DNA of 64,000 nucleotides. Origin: Acanthosoma haemorrhoidale (Eukaryota > Arthropoda > Insecta > Hemiptera > Acanthosomatidae). The notes beneath the pieces were generated by a model that saw nothing but the letters and a program-made list of their open reading frames with translations, did not search any database and was not told the DNA's origin. A program made the translations under genes and the position numbers. The stretch spans positions 73,635,104 to 73,699,103 of the forward strand of contig OV884014.1 of NCBI GenBank assembly GCA_930367205.1, read 5' to 3'. This document shows, one piece after another, positions 46,297 through 58,900 of the stretch. Within the stretch, counting starts at the first letter, position 1. Each line of letters opens with the position of its first letter.

Positions 46297-47898
46297 ATGT
46301 CAGCTGATGAGCTAACATTTACCGGAAATCTTTACCATGAGATCATCGCTGGCAATGTTGATGGTGTGGTTGAGCTATGTAACAGAGGTGCCAGTCCGAA
46401 TGCGAAGGTCGGTGAAGAAGGGAACAGCTCGGTGCACTGGGCAGTCATTGCCGATAGCGTTCCTATACTCCAGGAGTTTAAAAATCGCGGCATCAAATTT
46501 TCTCAAGTAAATCACAGATTTAGAACCCCACTCCATACCGCTGCAGAATCGGGATGTGATGAAGCGCTGCTTTGGCTGATAGATCACGGTGCCGTTGACA
46601 TAGAAGCCAAAGACAATGAAGGACTAACAGCATTAGCACTAGCAGCTCACAATGGTCACCTAGGCTCGGTGATGATATTGGTCGATAAGGGAGCGACTGT
46701 GGACTCAGAGGAGGCTCTCAAAAGAACTCCTCTGTTCGCTGCAGCTAGTGCTGGCCAATGCGAAGTAATGAAATACCTTCTTAAAAATGGAGCGGATCCG
46801 ACTGTTCTCGATGTTTATCGCAAAACGTTGTTGCATGCAGCGGTCCATAGCAAAGATTTAGCAACAGTCTTCATGGCACTGGACCTGGCGATGGAGGTCA
46901 ATGCAAAAGATGATAGGGATTCTACTCCTCTCCATGATGCCGCCATGTATTCTAGCAAAGATGTAGTGGGTTTGCTGCTAGATAGAGGAGCACTATTAAA
47001 TGCAAAAGATAGTTGGGGCCGTACTCCTCTACATGAAGCCGTCAGGGCACAGAACAAAGAAGTGGCAAGTTTGCTCCTAGATAAAGGAACAGAAATAAAT
47101 GCAAAAGATAATAGGGGCCGTACTCCTCTGCATGAAGCCGTCAAGGGATCAAATAAACAAGTGGCATGTTTGCTCCTAGATAAAGGAGCAGAAATAAATG
47201 CAAAAGATAGTTGGGGCCGTACTCCTCTGCATGATGCTGTCAGGGTACAGAATAAAGAAGTGGCAAGTTTGCTCCTAGATAAAGGAGCAGAAATAAATGC
47301 CAAAAGTAATTATGGCCATACTCCTATGCATGAAGCCGTCAAGGGATCAAATAAACAAGTGGCATGTTTGCTCCTAGATAAAGGAGCAGAAATAAATGCA
47401 AAAGATGGTTGGGGTCGTACTACTCTGCATGATGCTGTCAGGGTACAGAATAAAGAAGTGGCAAGTTTGCTCCTAGATAAAGGAACAGAAATAAATGCCA
47501 AAAGTAATTATGGCCATACTCCTCTGCATTATGCCGCCATGGTACAGAACAAAGAAGTGGCAAGTTTGCTCCTAGATAAAGGAGCAGAAATAAGTGCCAA
47601 AAGTAATTGGGGCCTTACTCCTCTGCATGAAGCGGTCAATGCAAAGAACAAAGAAGTGGCAAGTTTGTTCCTAGATAGAGGAGCAGAAATAAATGTCAAT
47701 AGTAATTGGGGCCTTACTCCTCTGCATTATGCTGTCAAGACACAGAACAAAGAAATGGCAAGTTTGCTCCTAGATAAAGGAGCAGAAATAAATGTGAAAG
47801 ACAATAAAGGTTGCACTGCATTGGACTTAGCAAGAAATGCCCGGCAAACAGTATTCGTTAAAATGCTGCTAGATAGAGGAGCAGACATAAATGCCTAA
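46297..47898 (+). CDS. ANK-B: ankyrin-repeat protein, 16 repeats
   Basis: An uninterrupted coding exon of 533 residues, exactly the length of ANK-A. The layout is the same: a degenerate first repeat, 33-residue repeats starting at about 42, and a short final repeat at 505-533. In repeats 1-7 there are about 18 amino-acid and about 9 silent codon differences from ANK-A by eye. In the middle, repeats 9-10 and 11-12 form a two-repeat duplication (KGSNKQVACLL occurs twice; once in ANK-A). There is no signal peptide, membrane segment or catalytic domain. Probably a cytosolic binding protein; partner unknown. Same start context and splice acceptor as ANK-A. Confidence 0.85.
   Translation: MSADELTFTGNLYHEIIAGNVDGVVELCNRGASPNAKVGEEGNSSVHWAVIADSVPILQEFKNRGIKFSQVNHRFRTPLHTAAESGCDEALLWLIDHGAVDIEAKDNEGLTALALAAHNGHLGSVMILVDKGATVDSEEALKRTPLFAAASAGQCEVMKYLLKNGADPTVLDVYRKTLLHAAVHSKDLATVFMALDLAMEVNAKDDRDSTPLHDAAMYSSKDVVGLLLDRGALLNAKDSWGRTPLHEAVRAQNKEVASLLLDKGTEINAKDNRGRTPLHEAVKGSNKQVACLLLDKGAEINAKDSWGRTPLHDAVRVQNKEVASLLLDKGAEINAKSNYGHTPMHEAVKGSNKQVACLLLDKGAEINAKDGWGRTTLHDAVRVQNKEVASLLLDKGTEINAKSNYGHTPLHYAAMVQNKEVASLLLDKGAEISAKSNWGLTPLHEAVNAKNKEVASLFLDRGAEINVNSNWGLTPLHYAVKTQNKEMASLLLDKGAEINVKDNKGCTALDLARNARQTVFVKMLLDRGADINA
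47017..47808 (+). repeat. 99-bp tandem repeat array inside ANK-B
   Basis: Eight 99-bp units encode repeats 8-15. They are nearly identical to one another and to units of ANK-A, but in a different order. Confidence 0.92.
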
Positions 47899-50170
47899 CA
47901 CTTAAGAGTACTATAAGTTACTAAGAGTATTTGGCAGTCCAGGCATGCATTGTATTTGTAATCGATTTATTTTATGATTAATCTAGTTAGTTATTTTAAA
48001 CATTTTTAAGGATCATGATTTTATTACCATTTATTCAATTATAATATCTAACTTTAATTGAGTTTTTTGTATTAGCACTACCCCATTACCAAGATTATTA
48101 ACAAACCAATCACCTTTTTCTTGATTAATAAATATTTTTAAAATTTTATTTATTGATTCACAACCTGTAAGTCTGATGAAAAAATTGCAGTCTGACACGA
48201 AGGCAGAGGACATCCAGCGATGATACCTCCCCTATTCTGCTGATCCTAAGTTTGTAATATTTTAGTTTTATTAATTTAGAATATTTGCTTCATGATGGAA
48301 GTAGGATGTGCTATTTAGGAATGTTTTAAGCAAATCAAAATTCCCTCCTCACTCATGCCAGAAGGATTTAATCACATGGAGGGCGAAATGCTGCTATTCA
48401 CAGGTGTAACTGTCAAACTGGAATATGGGTTAACTGATCCCTCTCCCTAAGAAGGCGATCACCACATGGATGTTGATTGTGCCGTTGCACAAGAAATGGT
48501 TGTCTTATTGTATTTTCTAGTCAAATACAAGACACAGCTTCCAATACAGAGGTTAGTACTAGTTCAATTCGTGAAACCGATGTTTGTCAAAATCAAGAAA
48601 GTTATTAGTCTTTTGACAGTTGCACTCCGATAATTTACTTACCTTTTGATGACATTAAAAAATTGTTATTTTAATTATTACCATAGAAATTGTTACCAAT
48701 AAGCTACTGTGTAATTTTTATATGGTTTTCACTTCCAATCGTTGTAAATATCTAATTTTAATATTAATTTACTTCTTTTAAATATATATTCCGTATTTCT
48801 ACCTATTCTCAATTTAAACTACCTTTAATGATTTTGCTATTTTTACCTGAATCTATATTGAAAAGAGTGCTGTTTAATGTTTTTTGTTGATTAAAATTTG
48901 AAGAACATATTGTTATGATATTTTAATGTTATGATTTTGTATTATGTTTTTGAAATAAACTCGGAATAAGCGAGCGTTAAAGAACGTAATAACATTCCGT
49001 GGTTCATGCCTATGAAAGTATGAACGTTGTTATCGCCGTTATATTAACTATTAATATTTATAATAAAAATAATATCAATAATTAATATTAACATTTATTA
49101 TATAAACTACATAAATTAAGCCAAGTATAAATATCCGAAACAACTGGCATTGAATAACCAGTTGAAAGATCAATAAGGCAGTGGAGAGATGCAAGATATA
49201 GATACCGAGAAGCAAGACTCACTCTTCTTGGTACGTAGTTAATTTGTATATCAAATTTTAAATCAATGTGTGTAAATGAACAATTATTCCTTTTGCCAGA
49301 AGTTTCCCAAATTTTATTAACAGAACCTTGAGATAACGTAAAAGTTCAATATAAAGTTATAAATTATATGAAAAAATATATAATTAAAATATATATAAAT
49401 ATTTGAATAATATATTAAAATATAGTATTTGCACATGGAAAATTGTAGTTTGTAAACATTGTAACTGTTTTATAAGAATAAAGTTTTATGAGAAAAGTAT
49501 ATAGATTACCAACAGATAATAATACCACCTTTAACGAAAATATCTCGTCCTGAAATTACTGCTATTTCAAAAGATATTCTTTTAGAAATTCAGTTTATTT
49601 AGAAAAAAAGGTATCACGTAGGTAGACTGATTGAAATATTGTACTTAAATGAATACATAATTGTGACATTTATGTCTTGTTTTATGTTAAAATGTGGTTT
49701 TAATTTTTTTTTTTTTAAATGCTTATTTTTCAAATTGTTTTTTAATATGAGCTCAGATTAGTTTTTAATTTGTTGAATAGTCTACTTGTAATATATGAAT
49801 GATATTTGAAAAAAGTAATTATTATTAACATAGCCCTAAATGTTAAATTACAAATTGTGATATTTAGCATGCTCCAAATTGTAAATTCATTGTGATATCT
49901 TAAAAATATTGCGAATTTCTTGATGTTGCAGCTCCCTGTTACACGAGGGAAACAACTCAATCTGGCCACCATTTTGCCTTCTAGTATAAATTACAAATAA
50001 TGTATGCTTAATTATTGATGGAGGACTGATAGGTTATAATGTTAACATATATATGTAATTAAGATTTTTATAAAAGCCTCTTTTTAAGCTTTGAAAACAA
50101 GCTCAGAAGAAACTTAGAAAAACATTAGGTACCTATACAATGGAGTCTCATTCATTAGGGCCGGTCTCAG
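47899..50170. other. ANK-B 3' region and downstream flank
   Basis: Matches 14,567-17,165 with small indels. It contains the relic coding frame near 48,356-48,630, one copy of the 204-bp block that is doubled in unit A, and about 180 bases (50,000-50,180) not found in A. Confidence 0.7.
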
Positions 50171-51880
50171 GTCACTTTGTTATATCAGCAGCTTGAGACG
50201 TACTGATATGGCCAGGCTGTAAAGTAGGTGACCTTGACTGTAAAATGTTTTTCTGACAACACTCTTCAACTTCTTGCTGAGATGCATGGTGAAAAACGGA
50301 TGTCTACCGAGAGTAATCCCAAGATAACAAATTTTGTTGCTCACGGTGCACTCTTTCCCGTCTTAGACGAAGGATTTTGGTAGTTTGCTAGGTCAAGTTT
50401 TGTAGCTAAAAACAATCCCTTGTGTCTTAGCCAGGTTTACCTTGATGTTGATGGCGTTGAGCTTCTCAGCAATGAGGTGGCTGGCGCCCTCTGCAAATTT
50501 GTGTGCTCTGGTGGGATTCATGTTGGTGCTGCATACACAGCGTATGCCAACACCTCGCAGATGGGGTACTAGGCTCCTACAATGTGGGCGGTGTAAATGT
50601 TGAAGAGCAGAGGGCCTAGCATTGACCCTTGGGGGAAGCCAGCAGTGTATTTTCTTCGGGTAGTAGACATGGAGCCTATCCGAACCGAGAATATTCTGCC
50701 TGTGGGATACGGTGTCATTAGGTTCTGCAGCTGTTCCAAGAAATCAAATTCCTTCAGATGTTGAAGTTGGGTGTAGTGGTCCACTGAGTCGATGGCTCAG
50801 ATCGGATGTTAGACGCGACGTGGTGTTGCAGTCTCACCAAGTTGTATTTCATGCTTAAGCCTGAACTGAAACCACTCTGCTCTGGTGGGATGATCTCATG
50901 TGCCTCGTAGTTTTTGGAGAGATGTAGGTGGATGATTCTTTCTATAGCTGAGTTAGCAGACTGATAGGCGGTAGATGGCTCATAGCAGCTTTTCGCTGGT
51001 TTCATGAGAGGGACGACCACAGCGTTCTTCCATCTCTGAGGGATATAATGAAGTCTGAAGCAGGAATTTTTTACGTTAGTAATGTAGGATATTCCTCTCC
51101 TGGGTGGCTGCTTTAGCAAAACGTTCTGAATCCCCTTGTTCCCGTTGGTACGCCAAATGAATGCAGCCACTTGCCTGTGAGACGTGTAGATTTCAGTCCT
51201 GGTTGGAATGGAGAGGGATTGGGGGTCGAGGGCTCCAATTGCTTCGGACTGACTCAATGCGCCATAGTGATCTGCCAACATGTCTGCCTGTTCGGCGGGA
51301 GTGATGAACTGCCCGTTTACAGCCAGCCTTACATTACTCTTTTTGGATCAGCAGGTCTTCACCAGTCTCGAGATGCGTTTGTGATCACCGTGTGGGCTTG
51401 TTAAGCGGTCTTCCCAAACCGAGTTTTTCCACTGGGCCATCAGGGACTTTACTTGTGTTGTGAGGCCATTCAACACTGGTTTTAAGTCCCTCATGATCAC
51501 GGCTTTATGTCATGCTATATAACCCTGCTATGTCATGCTATATAGCCCGTTTGAGGCTCAGCCTCAGGTAGGGCGGAAAAAAAAAAGTTTTAAGTCCCTG
51601 TTTTTGTTTCTAAACCACCTGTTTTTTATATTGTTGCTCTGCCTAATCAGTTGTAGGATGTGTTCCGGTGGTTTCCTCAGAGAAGGAGGTGCCGGAGCAA
51701 ATTTCGAAATCGAGGCGTCGGCGGCTCGGTAGATGACATCTTGAAGATGATAGACAGCGTAGTCGATATCCCAGGTGTCTCATTCTTTCTGTCACACTCA
51801 ACCAACACGTTAATAGAGTATGTCAGTCCTGCAATTATTAGCTATGTTCCTTTTGTAACCTGAATTCGACAGACAGATTG
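50170..51880 (-). mobile_element. Decayed Jockey-like LINE (endonuclease end and RT)
   Basis: Minus-strand pieces in order are: 51,860-51,600, end of the endonuclease region (ISKFAPAPPSLRKPPEHILQ, close to PKFTPMPPSLRPPPEHILK of the first LINE); 51,480-51,360, the pre-RT W-K-N-S-V-W-E-D-R-L; 51,281-50,754, RT (NGNKGIQNVLLKQPPRRGIS, WKNAVVVPLMKPAKS, PPEQSGFSSGLSMKYNLVRL); 50,784-50,569, GFPQGSMLGPLLFNIYTAHI; and 50,523-50,184, the RT end. Many frame changes. Its right part is the fragment that also survives in unit A. Confidence 0.85.
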
Positions 51881-52850
51881 TTGTAAACATTCATTTTATA
51901 TTAAAACATGATGAGGTTGAAAACTGAAATGATCCTAACTAAATTCTGTGTCGGGAGGATTATGTCTCCAAAGGGGGAGGACATCCGCCACGGGCTAGGG
52001 TCAACACAACTTTAGCTTTTTTCCAGCGAGCGCCCAGAAAGAGATAGAGCGGATGGACCTATGGTCTTTCACCCTGGCTGCCGACCTAGTTGGCGGGCAG
52101 CTTTAATTCGCTTTGATCTGACTCCATAAGATCTTTTAGAAGGTGTGTGAGTGCCCCAACAGTGCACTGTGTTCAGGATAAGAGGTAGAGGGTAGGTTTA
52201 TAGGTAGTTTATGTGGTCTTGGAATGACCATGAATTCACACTTGGTATCTAAGGGTAGGCGAAAACCGTCTGGATCCCAAAGGCGGACTGGAGAGAGGCA
52301 GACTGGATCCCCGTGGGAGATGGTAGGTAAAGTTTGTAGGGGCCACAGCGACCGTCGCCGGCGAGGAAGAGGTGTCTTCCAAGGAGGTGCTAGTTTTAGC
52401 GAGACATAGACAGAGAATCCCACAAGGAAGGTGTGGGGTTTGACAATGCTGGACTAAAACATAGCGAGGTTAGGAAAGAGAGATGCAGATGTAGTTGAAT
52501 AAGAAAGCCATGGTTCGAGTAGAGCAGCAAGCACCAGTGCAGAGAGAGAGAGAGAGAGCTCAGTGTTCCAGGTGCCGGGTTCTGAGAGTCTGTCGAATGC
52601 CTCAAATCTGGCTGCTTAATTAGGCAGGCCAGCGGTGGGGGGTTGCCCCCCTGACACGCCACAGAGTGCCTGCAGCTGTTTCGTACACTACCTTTCCCCT
52701 CTCTTAACTGACGCTTTAAGGTTTTTAGTATCAAAATATAGAAACATAGGTAGATATTTTCTGGACTGAGAAGAGGGGAACTTCTAATTATTCGTGATAA
52801 AGAGGTTGACACAACATCCTGTATGCATTCAACAGGATTGGTGAGTTGAC
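51881..52850 (-). other. Region upstream of the LINE, unclear, with GA microsatellite
   Basis: Relatively GC-rich compared with its surroundings. Minus-strand open frames 52,136-52,423 and 52,396-52,812 have no recognised domain. A (ga)n run lies at about 52,540-52,558. The end, 52,690-52,805, is related to 3,530-3,660, so this could be an altered LINE 5' region. Confidence 0.4.
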
Positions 52851-55800
52851 TACTGTAACAAATTTCTTTGGAATTCCCAAAGTTGTGCTCTCTGTCATAT
52901 TTTAAACTACTTCCTAAACTCTGTTGAACTAGTAGATATTTTTCTAGGCGCTATAATCTCATAAAAATTCCAGAAACGTTAAAAGCAAAATAAAAATTCA
53001 AGCTGTTTTCTTTAATTTTTTGCCTTAAAGACTATTAGCGTTTCTGTGCTCTATTAATTACTACTCTTTACTACCAGCTACAATGACAAGAGTTTGATTC
53101 CCGGCTCCCACAACGAATTTTACTATACACAGGGTACTTTATTATAGAAGTACCAAGTCCAGTCAAGAAAATTGGCAGAAGTTATTGATTCTTTGACACC
53201 TTATCACAAACTACAATTACTTAGGAAGGCCTCTTGCCCTTTTAAGGTATGTTAGTTCTATCATAAATAGATTTTATTTTATTATACCCAGTTTTGCCAT
53301 GATTTTAAGTGGAGTAAAATCTCGATATTCCAAAAGTCAAAATATTTTTTAGGATACTAAACACAGCTAAATGTATGCAAATAACTTTTCTTGCTTAGTG
53401 AATGATACTTTTATTATTTTATGAGTCAACAAATATATTCCCACACTTCTCTATTTTATATACATTGGATATTAATAAAAGATGCTAAATAGCACAGCAT
53501 AATAAAAAAATTATAATATACATATGAGCATTAAAAAAAAAAATAAGAGCATACATATATATTATAATAAGATCTACACAACTAAAAAAATGTATTTTAC
53601 CACTTGGAAAACAATTTATAACCATTGATTAACTAAGCAACTAGTTCTTATTTTGACATTGAACAATATTGAGTGCTCTTATTATAATATATATGCTAAA
53701 TAAATTTTGTTGATTTTTATTACAAAATTACTTTTATAATTTATACTAAATTATGAAGATTATCTAATTTGTTGTTCTTAGTAATCTCTGAAATACCTAA
53801 TCACTATAGAAAATCATTGTTTCTATGAAACCTTATGAAAAATGTCACTTATAAAAAATCTTATTTTAAAATTAAAAACTAAAATAATCAGTTTAACTAT
53901 GATATGAACTGATAACATGCTAATTTTAGAAATATTACCAGAAGTTAATAGTTAAAAGCTAAGGAATGAAATCCTGTAATACTAGATCCCGCCCGAAGCA
54001 AGCTGTATCACAGATTGTGCGTGAAGTAATTATACCATCTCTGAAGGGATTCGTGAAGTTATATATAAATAATCAAAAACTAACCTTTTTAGTAATAATA
54101 GTATCCCTTAGGTTATAAATTTGAAAATAAATCAAAAAAATTCAATTTTGAAAAAAACAAAAACAAAAAAAACCCATAGATTATCAATGTCGAATGCATG
54201 GAAATAAATGTCATATACAACATTATTTAATTCATATTTTGATAATAGTTTATTAATGTAAGTTTAACTTCCAAGTATTATTGTGTTTATCACATAAAGT
54301 ACATATTTCAATTTGGAATGCTTCATCCTACACAATGCGTAGTTTTCAATAAAAATCTATTTTATAAACCTCATAAATTATAAGATCAAACATTTCATGA
54401 TAATGATCCCTTCTGGGGGCACAAAGCAAAAGCTAGTAAATTATAAAAATTAAACCTTTGGGGCAACACCTTATAAATTGGGCCATCGCTGTATGTAGAA
54501 GGTGCTGAGGTACTAGCACCGCCAGTTTATTTTGATTTTCTATTTTGAAATAGCTAATTATCTTTCCTTCATAACTCATAATCTGACTGACTTAATTGAA
54601 TATATCATCAGTATCTATTAATATTGTGAGGAAATGACATCATTAATTTAAATTGTTCATGGAAGTTATATTATGCTTAATTTTAACTGGCCCGATCCTA
54701 GTTTTACTTCCATATCTATTCAATATAAACCAAGAAGGACAAGAAGCTATTTCCTATCAAAGGGTCACTTTCTTTATTCATAGAGCTTTAAAGATAATAA
54801 AATACATTAAATGTCTGAGGATTTGTATCCTGAGCCTCCATTTAATAAAACATAAACATAGTTTTTGGCAAGTAAAAACTGGAAACAAAAGTTCAACAAC
54901 AAAGAACCATTTTGATTGGCAAAGTAGACATGCTCAAGGATATTTCCTATCGTTCAAGTAGCACTGACTTCAACCTAACATGTTCACAACTGGACTACTG
55001 ATGTAACAGTTACTACCATTGATTTAACTATCAATAGTTCATAACTCAAATTTTCAAATCGAGATAATCCCATTAAACTCTGGAATATTGCAATCCATGA
55101 ATGAATTTCAAATAATAATTTTTTGTAAAATTCAATTCTTTTTTCTTTCCAATTTAATTTTGAGCATAAGTCAATTGTAGCATTTAAAAATCTTATTATA
55201 AAAGTTAAGTAAATATTCCGTTGAAAAATAATATGTATAAATTGTTTTTTTTTTATAAATGAAAAGTCCTTATTTGTGAATTTTTGTACCATATAATATA
55301 CATTTTCAAACTAATAATACTCTTTACGCAAACATGGGATAACAACCCTTAAATTATAATATCATGGACATGAATGCAATATTGTAATTTTGTTTATGCT
55401 GTGTTTCAAATTAATGTAAGTAAATTGAAATGAATGAGAAAGGGAAAACAAAAATTGGTAGGTTATAAAAATATAATATTGGCTGTTAATTGTTAATTGT
55501 GTGGTTGGCTGTTAAAAGACTTGCATTCCAATTAATGTATAAGTAGCATGCATTGTAAGTCTCAAGCAATCTCTTTTACCTCCTTAATTTTTCTCCGCTT
55601 TGATTACAGAAGCGATGTGTGCAAAGGCATTGGTGCTGATCTCAAAGCCAGGCTCCAACGATTTATCAACTATTTTATGACATATCTTTGGTAATCTAAT
55701 GGATGTTGCATCTTATTATATTACTGAACTTCTTGAAATCAAATCATCCAATCTCTCTGATTCTAATTCCAGTAGAAACTCAGCATTCAACGTTCTCTCA

Positions 55801-55989
55801 GCTTTTCGTGCTAGCTTTAAGTAGCTAATTCAAGGCATGCTGCAGTACATTTAGTGTGATAATAATGTGTTATTTTTTTTTTATGTTAAACACATGAGAT
55901 TGCATTATGAGATATTTAATAACTCAAATATATTTTTATTTTTGCATGAAGTTTATAATTATCGCTACTCTAAGACATTGAATTTTCAA
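52850..55989. other. AT-rich stretch, no firm gene
   Basis: Open frames at 54,653-54,961 (plus) and 54,984-55,292 (minus) lack recognised domains. Near 55,600-55,830 a splice-acceptor-like TTTGATTACAG is followed by coding-looking pieces (SDVCKGIGADLKARLQRFIN, and after a frame change MDVASYYITELLEIKSSN), too short and broken to call. Confidence 0.45.
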
Positions 55990-58900
55990 TTCATTTGGAC
56001 ATCTCCTTAATTAAGTGAGAACATAAAAAGGAGTCTTATGCCCAGTACATTTACATATATGGCTATAAATCTGAGTCATATAGCCAGTTAGTCAGTTATC
56101 TATGTCATCTAGTCTGTAATAATTATAATTATGGTGCAATTATGACTATTTACAGACCAAAAACACCTGGTTAATGGTACGTCAGTCATATGTCAAAGAA
56201 AAAAAACATGTCAGAACTTTATTAAATGAAATAAGAAGAACAAGGATTTTAAAACATCATTGGTCATCTCCTAAATTTTAATGAATTGGAGTTCACATTG
56301 AAGAATTTCATTCTAACTTTTATAAAACTGCAATTTCTCTCGAGTCTAGCAAAAAGAAGAGTGTTGGGTATATTTTTATTCAGGAAGACACAACTAAATG
56401 GGTTTTATTTTAAATTTAAGTCTGAATGACACAAGTTGTACTAACCTTTAAAGCAAACTCTTTTAACAGCTCATGTCTGTCATATTCTGATTATGACATC
56501 GTAAATTAAATCTAAAACAACACAAGACTACTCATGCATGCAATTGAAATGAGGATAATTGCTAATGATTTGAATTCTATAATTAATTTTAATGTAAGGG
56601 TTCTTAACCATTCAATTATGTTTCACAAGTAAAATTCAAGAAAAAAAAATTAAAAGGTACAAAAGACGCCGTTTTAAAAAGTCTTGGTCATACAAATGTT
56701 TTGGGTTTGGTTTTCCAGGAAAGAGGCAGCTTCACATATCAATTGCATACGGTCTGCTTCTGTGGTTGCGTCTCAGTTGTAAGTGTTAACTTTTAACATA
56801 TTTTTGACGAAAATATATCAGCCTAAGCTGATTTCCCAATAACATACTTTCGACTCATGGTGAAGTTGTTAAGTTTAAAACATTTGTTTGTTATTTTTTG
56901 ACTTGCGATTTTTTATTAACTATTTCCGTCAGTAATAGCCCTATGTAAATACATTTATTCACAAATTGTACTCTTAATAATAACAATATTGTTACTTGCA
57001 CTTGACAACTCTTTGTTTTACAGATAGGGTTGAGGTACTATTATCACATTAGCGAAAAAAAAAAGATTTAAGTTAACATGATATTACATAAATAAGTCTA
57101 CTTATTTGAAAATCAGTTAAGTAAAATTAATCAGTTGTTATAGGCTCTTGTGAACAGTTTTTTTTATAACTTAATTGTTTGTCTTTCTTGATTAAAGTCC
57201 AGTTATTTACTCTCCCCATTTCCATTCGACACGCTATTTTGTTAAATGTGTTAAAATAAAGATTATTTAGTTATTTACAATCACAAACAAATGAGTACTT
57301 GCATATAGGGCTCACTAATGAAAGAGTGTTTTCGGTCTTTTTACGGGTGTTTTACTGTGCTTGAAATGTTTTTCAAATAAATAACAATGTGGAATTAATA
57401 GTCAACATCGAATATCATTTTAAAGAACGTTCCTGAATGATTTATTACTTATTATTGTACACGAAGTTTTTACGAACATTTTTAGATTATACTTTATTAG
57501 GTCTATGTGTCTGTTACAGTTTTATTATTGATCAAAAATAATCCTTAATAAGTTTGTGTCCCAGTCCGTTCGAGTTGGATGGTATTGCTAATTTTAATAG
57601 AGCTCGTTTTCGTTAAAATAAAATAAATTTGGTGAAGTCTGTATTAAATTCTAATTTATTATAGTTTGTCCTGTTATGTAGTTTACTGTCAAATATTGTC
57701 ATTCTATAGTGTAGGAGCTAAGTTTGAACTCTGTGTGTTGGTCGAACAGATATATGCTTTATGCAACTATTATACATTTGTCACTAGTATAATTCTGTTC
57801 TCAGATGGCAAAATGTTAGGTCATTTTTACTAAAAGTTCCGACAAAGGCTTTCACATTGAACCCATGCCACGCAGTGGTTGACATTCGACTTATTCCGGG
57901 AAAGAGCCAGTCAAGAATCCGATCTGTGAACCACAGAAAAATAGTTTTAATGCCATCTAAATCACAACGAAATTTTCGTTAAGATGGATACTTTGTTAAG
58001 TGTTTAACATAGATCTAAGCGGCAGAGTTGTGAGATGTCTATTCCGGTAAAAAACCTTTTGACTTATTTCCTTGTTACAAAATTATTACAGAATTCAATA
58101 TAAATTCTACAAATGAATCTATTTACAATAAATAGGTCATTATATTTCCTGTAGCTTGGCTACAATTTCTGATTATCCTACATTGCGATTTGTGCTTGTA
58201 CAAAAGTATAATGATGCACATTATACACATTAATTTATTTGACATATTTAAAAGTGATGGGCTCACCTTATTTATCATAGAAAAAATTAAATTGTTTCTC
58301 ACTATTTTAAACTAAATAAATTTCTGACGTTTAATCCAAATTAACAAAACCAGTTTGTTCTTAAGTTAATAATTTCTAATGATTAATTTAAAATATAATA
58401 GGATATACTAGTTTGTATATTGTATAATAATATACTTCAAACTATGTAACAATTTTTTTAATTTGATAATATATTAGGTTTTTGATATGTACTTATAATT
58501 TTGTGTCCTTAATCTTTTTCATGGGCTTCTTCAGTCCATTATCCATGAGGAGCTAAAATCTTATGTTATCTTCAAATGATTTTAGAGAACTGATTGATAC
58601 ACAAGGCAAACTGTTATTGATGTTTATCTAATGACTACAAATCCTTTCATTTTAAACGAACTTTCCTTCAGCAGAAATATTTATTTTATTATTTAAAATT
58701 TTATCAGGAGTCTTATCTTTGGGGGAAAAAAAAAAAATATGTCGTTTGCTTTCGGAAGATATCCTCAAATAAAATATTTTTTTAGCTTTTTTTGATTACA
58801 AAGGGAAATTGCGCCGAGAAAAAAAATGTGAGTGGCAATAATAATAATAATAGTGACTACACCTTTTTCCTTAAAAAAACAAAAACATTATCGCAATTGA

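Larger units (their letters stand above)
44657..56702. repeat. Segmental duplication, unit B
   Basis: Counterpart of unit A (10,168-18,230). Coding, intergenic and LINE sequences all match closely. The right part 55,990-56,702 matches 17,503-18,220. It ends in mid-sequence at 56,702, where unit R3 begins. Confidence 0.9.

Noticed and set aside
54653..55292. Two 102-residue frames, plus and minus
   Set aside because: AT-rich, low-complexity composition, no recognised motif, and no supporting splice or duplication evidence.
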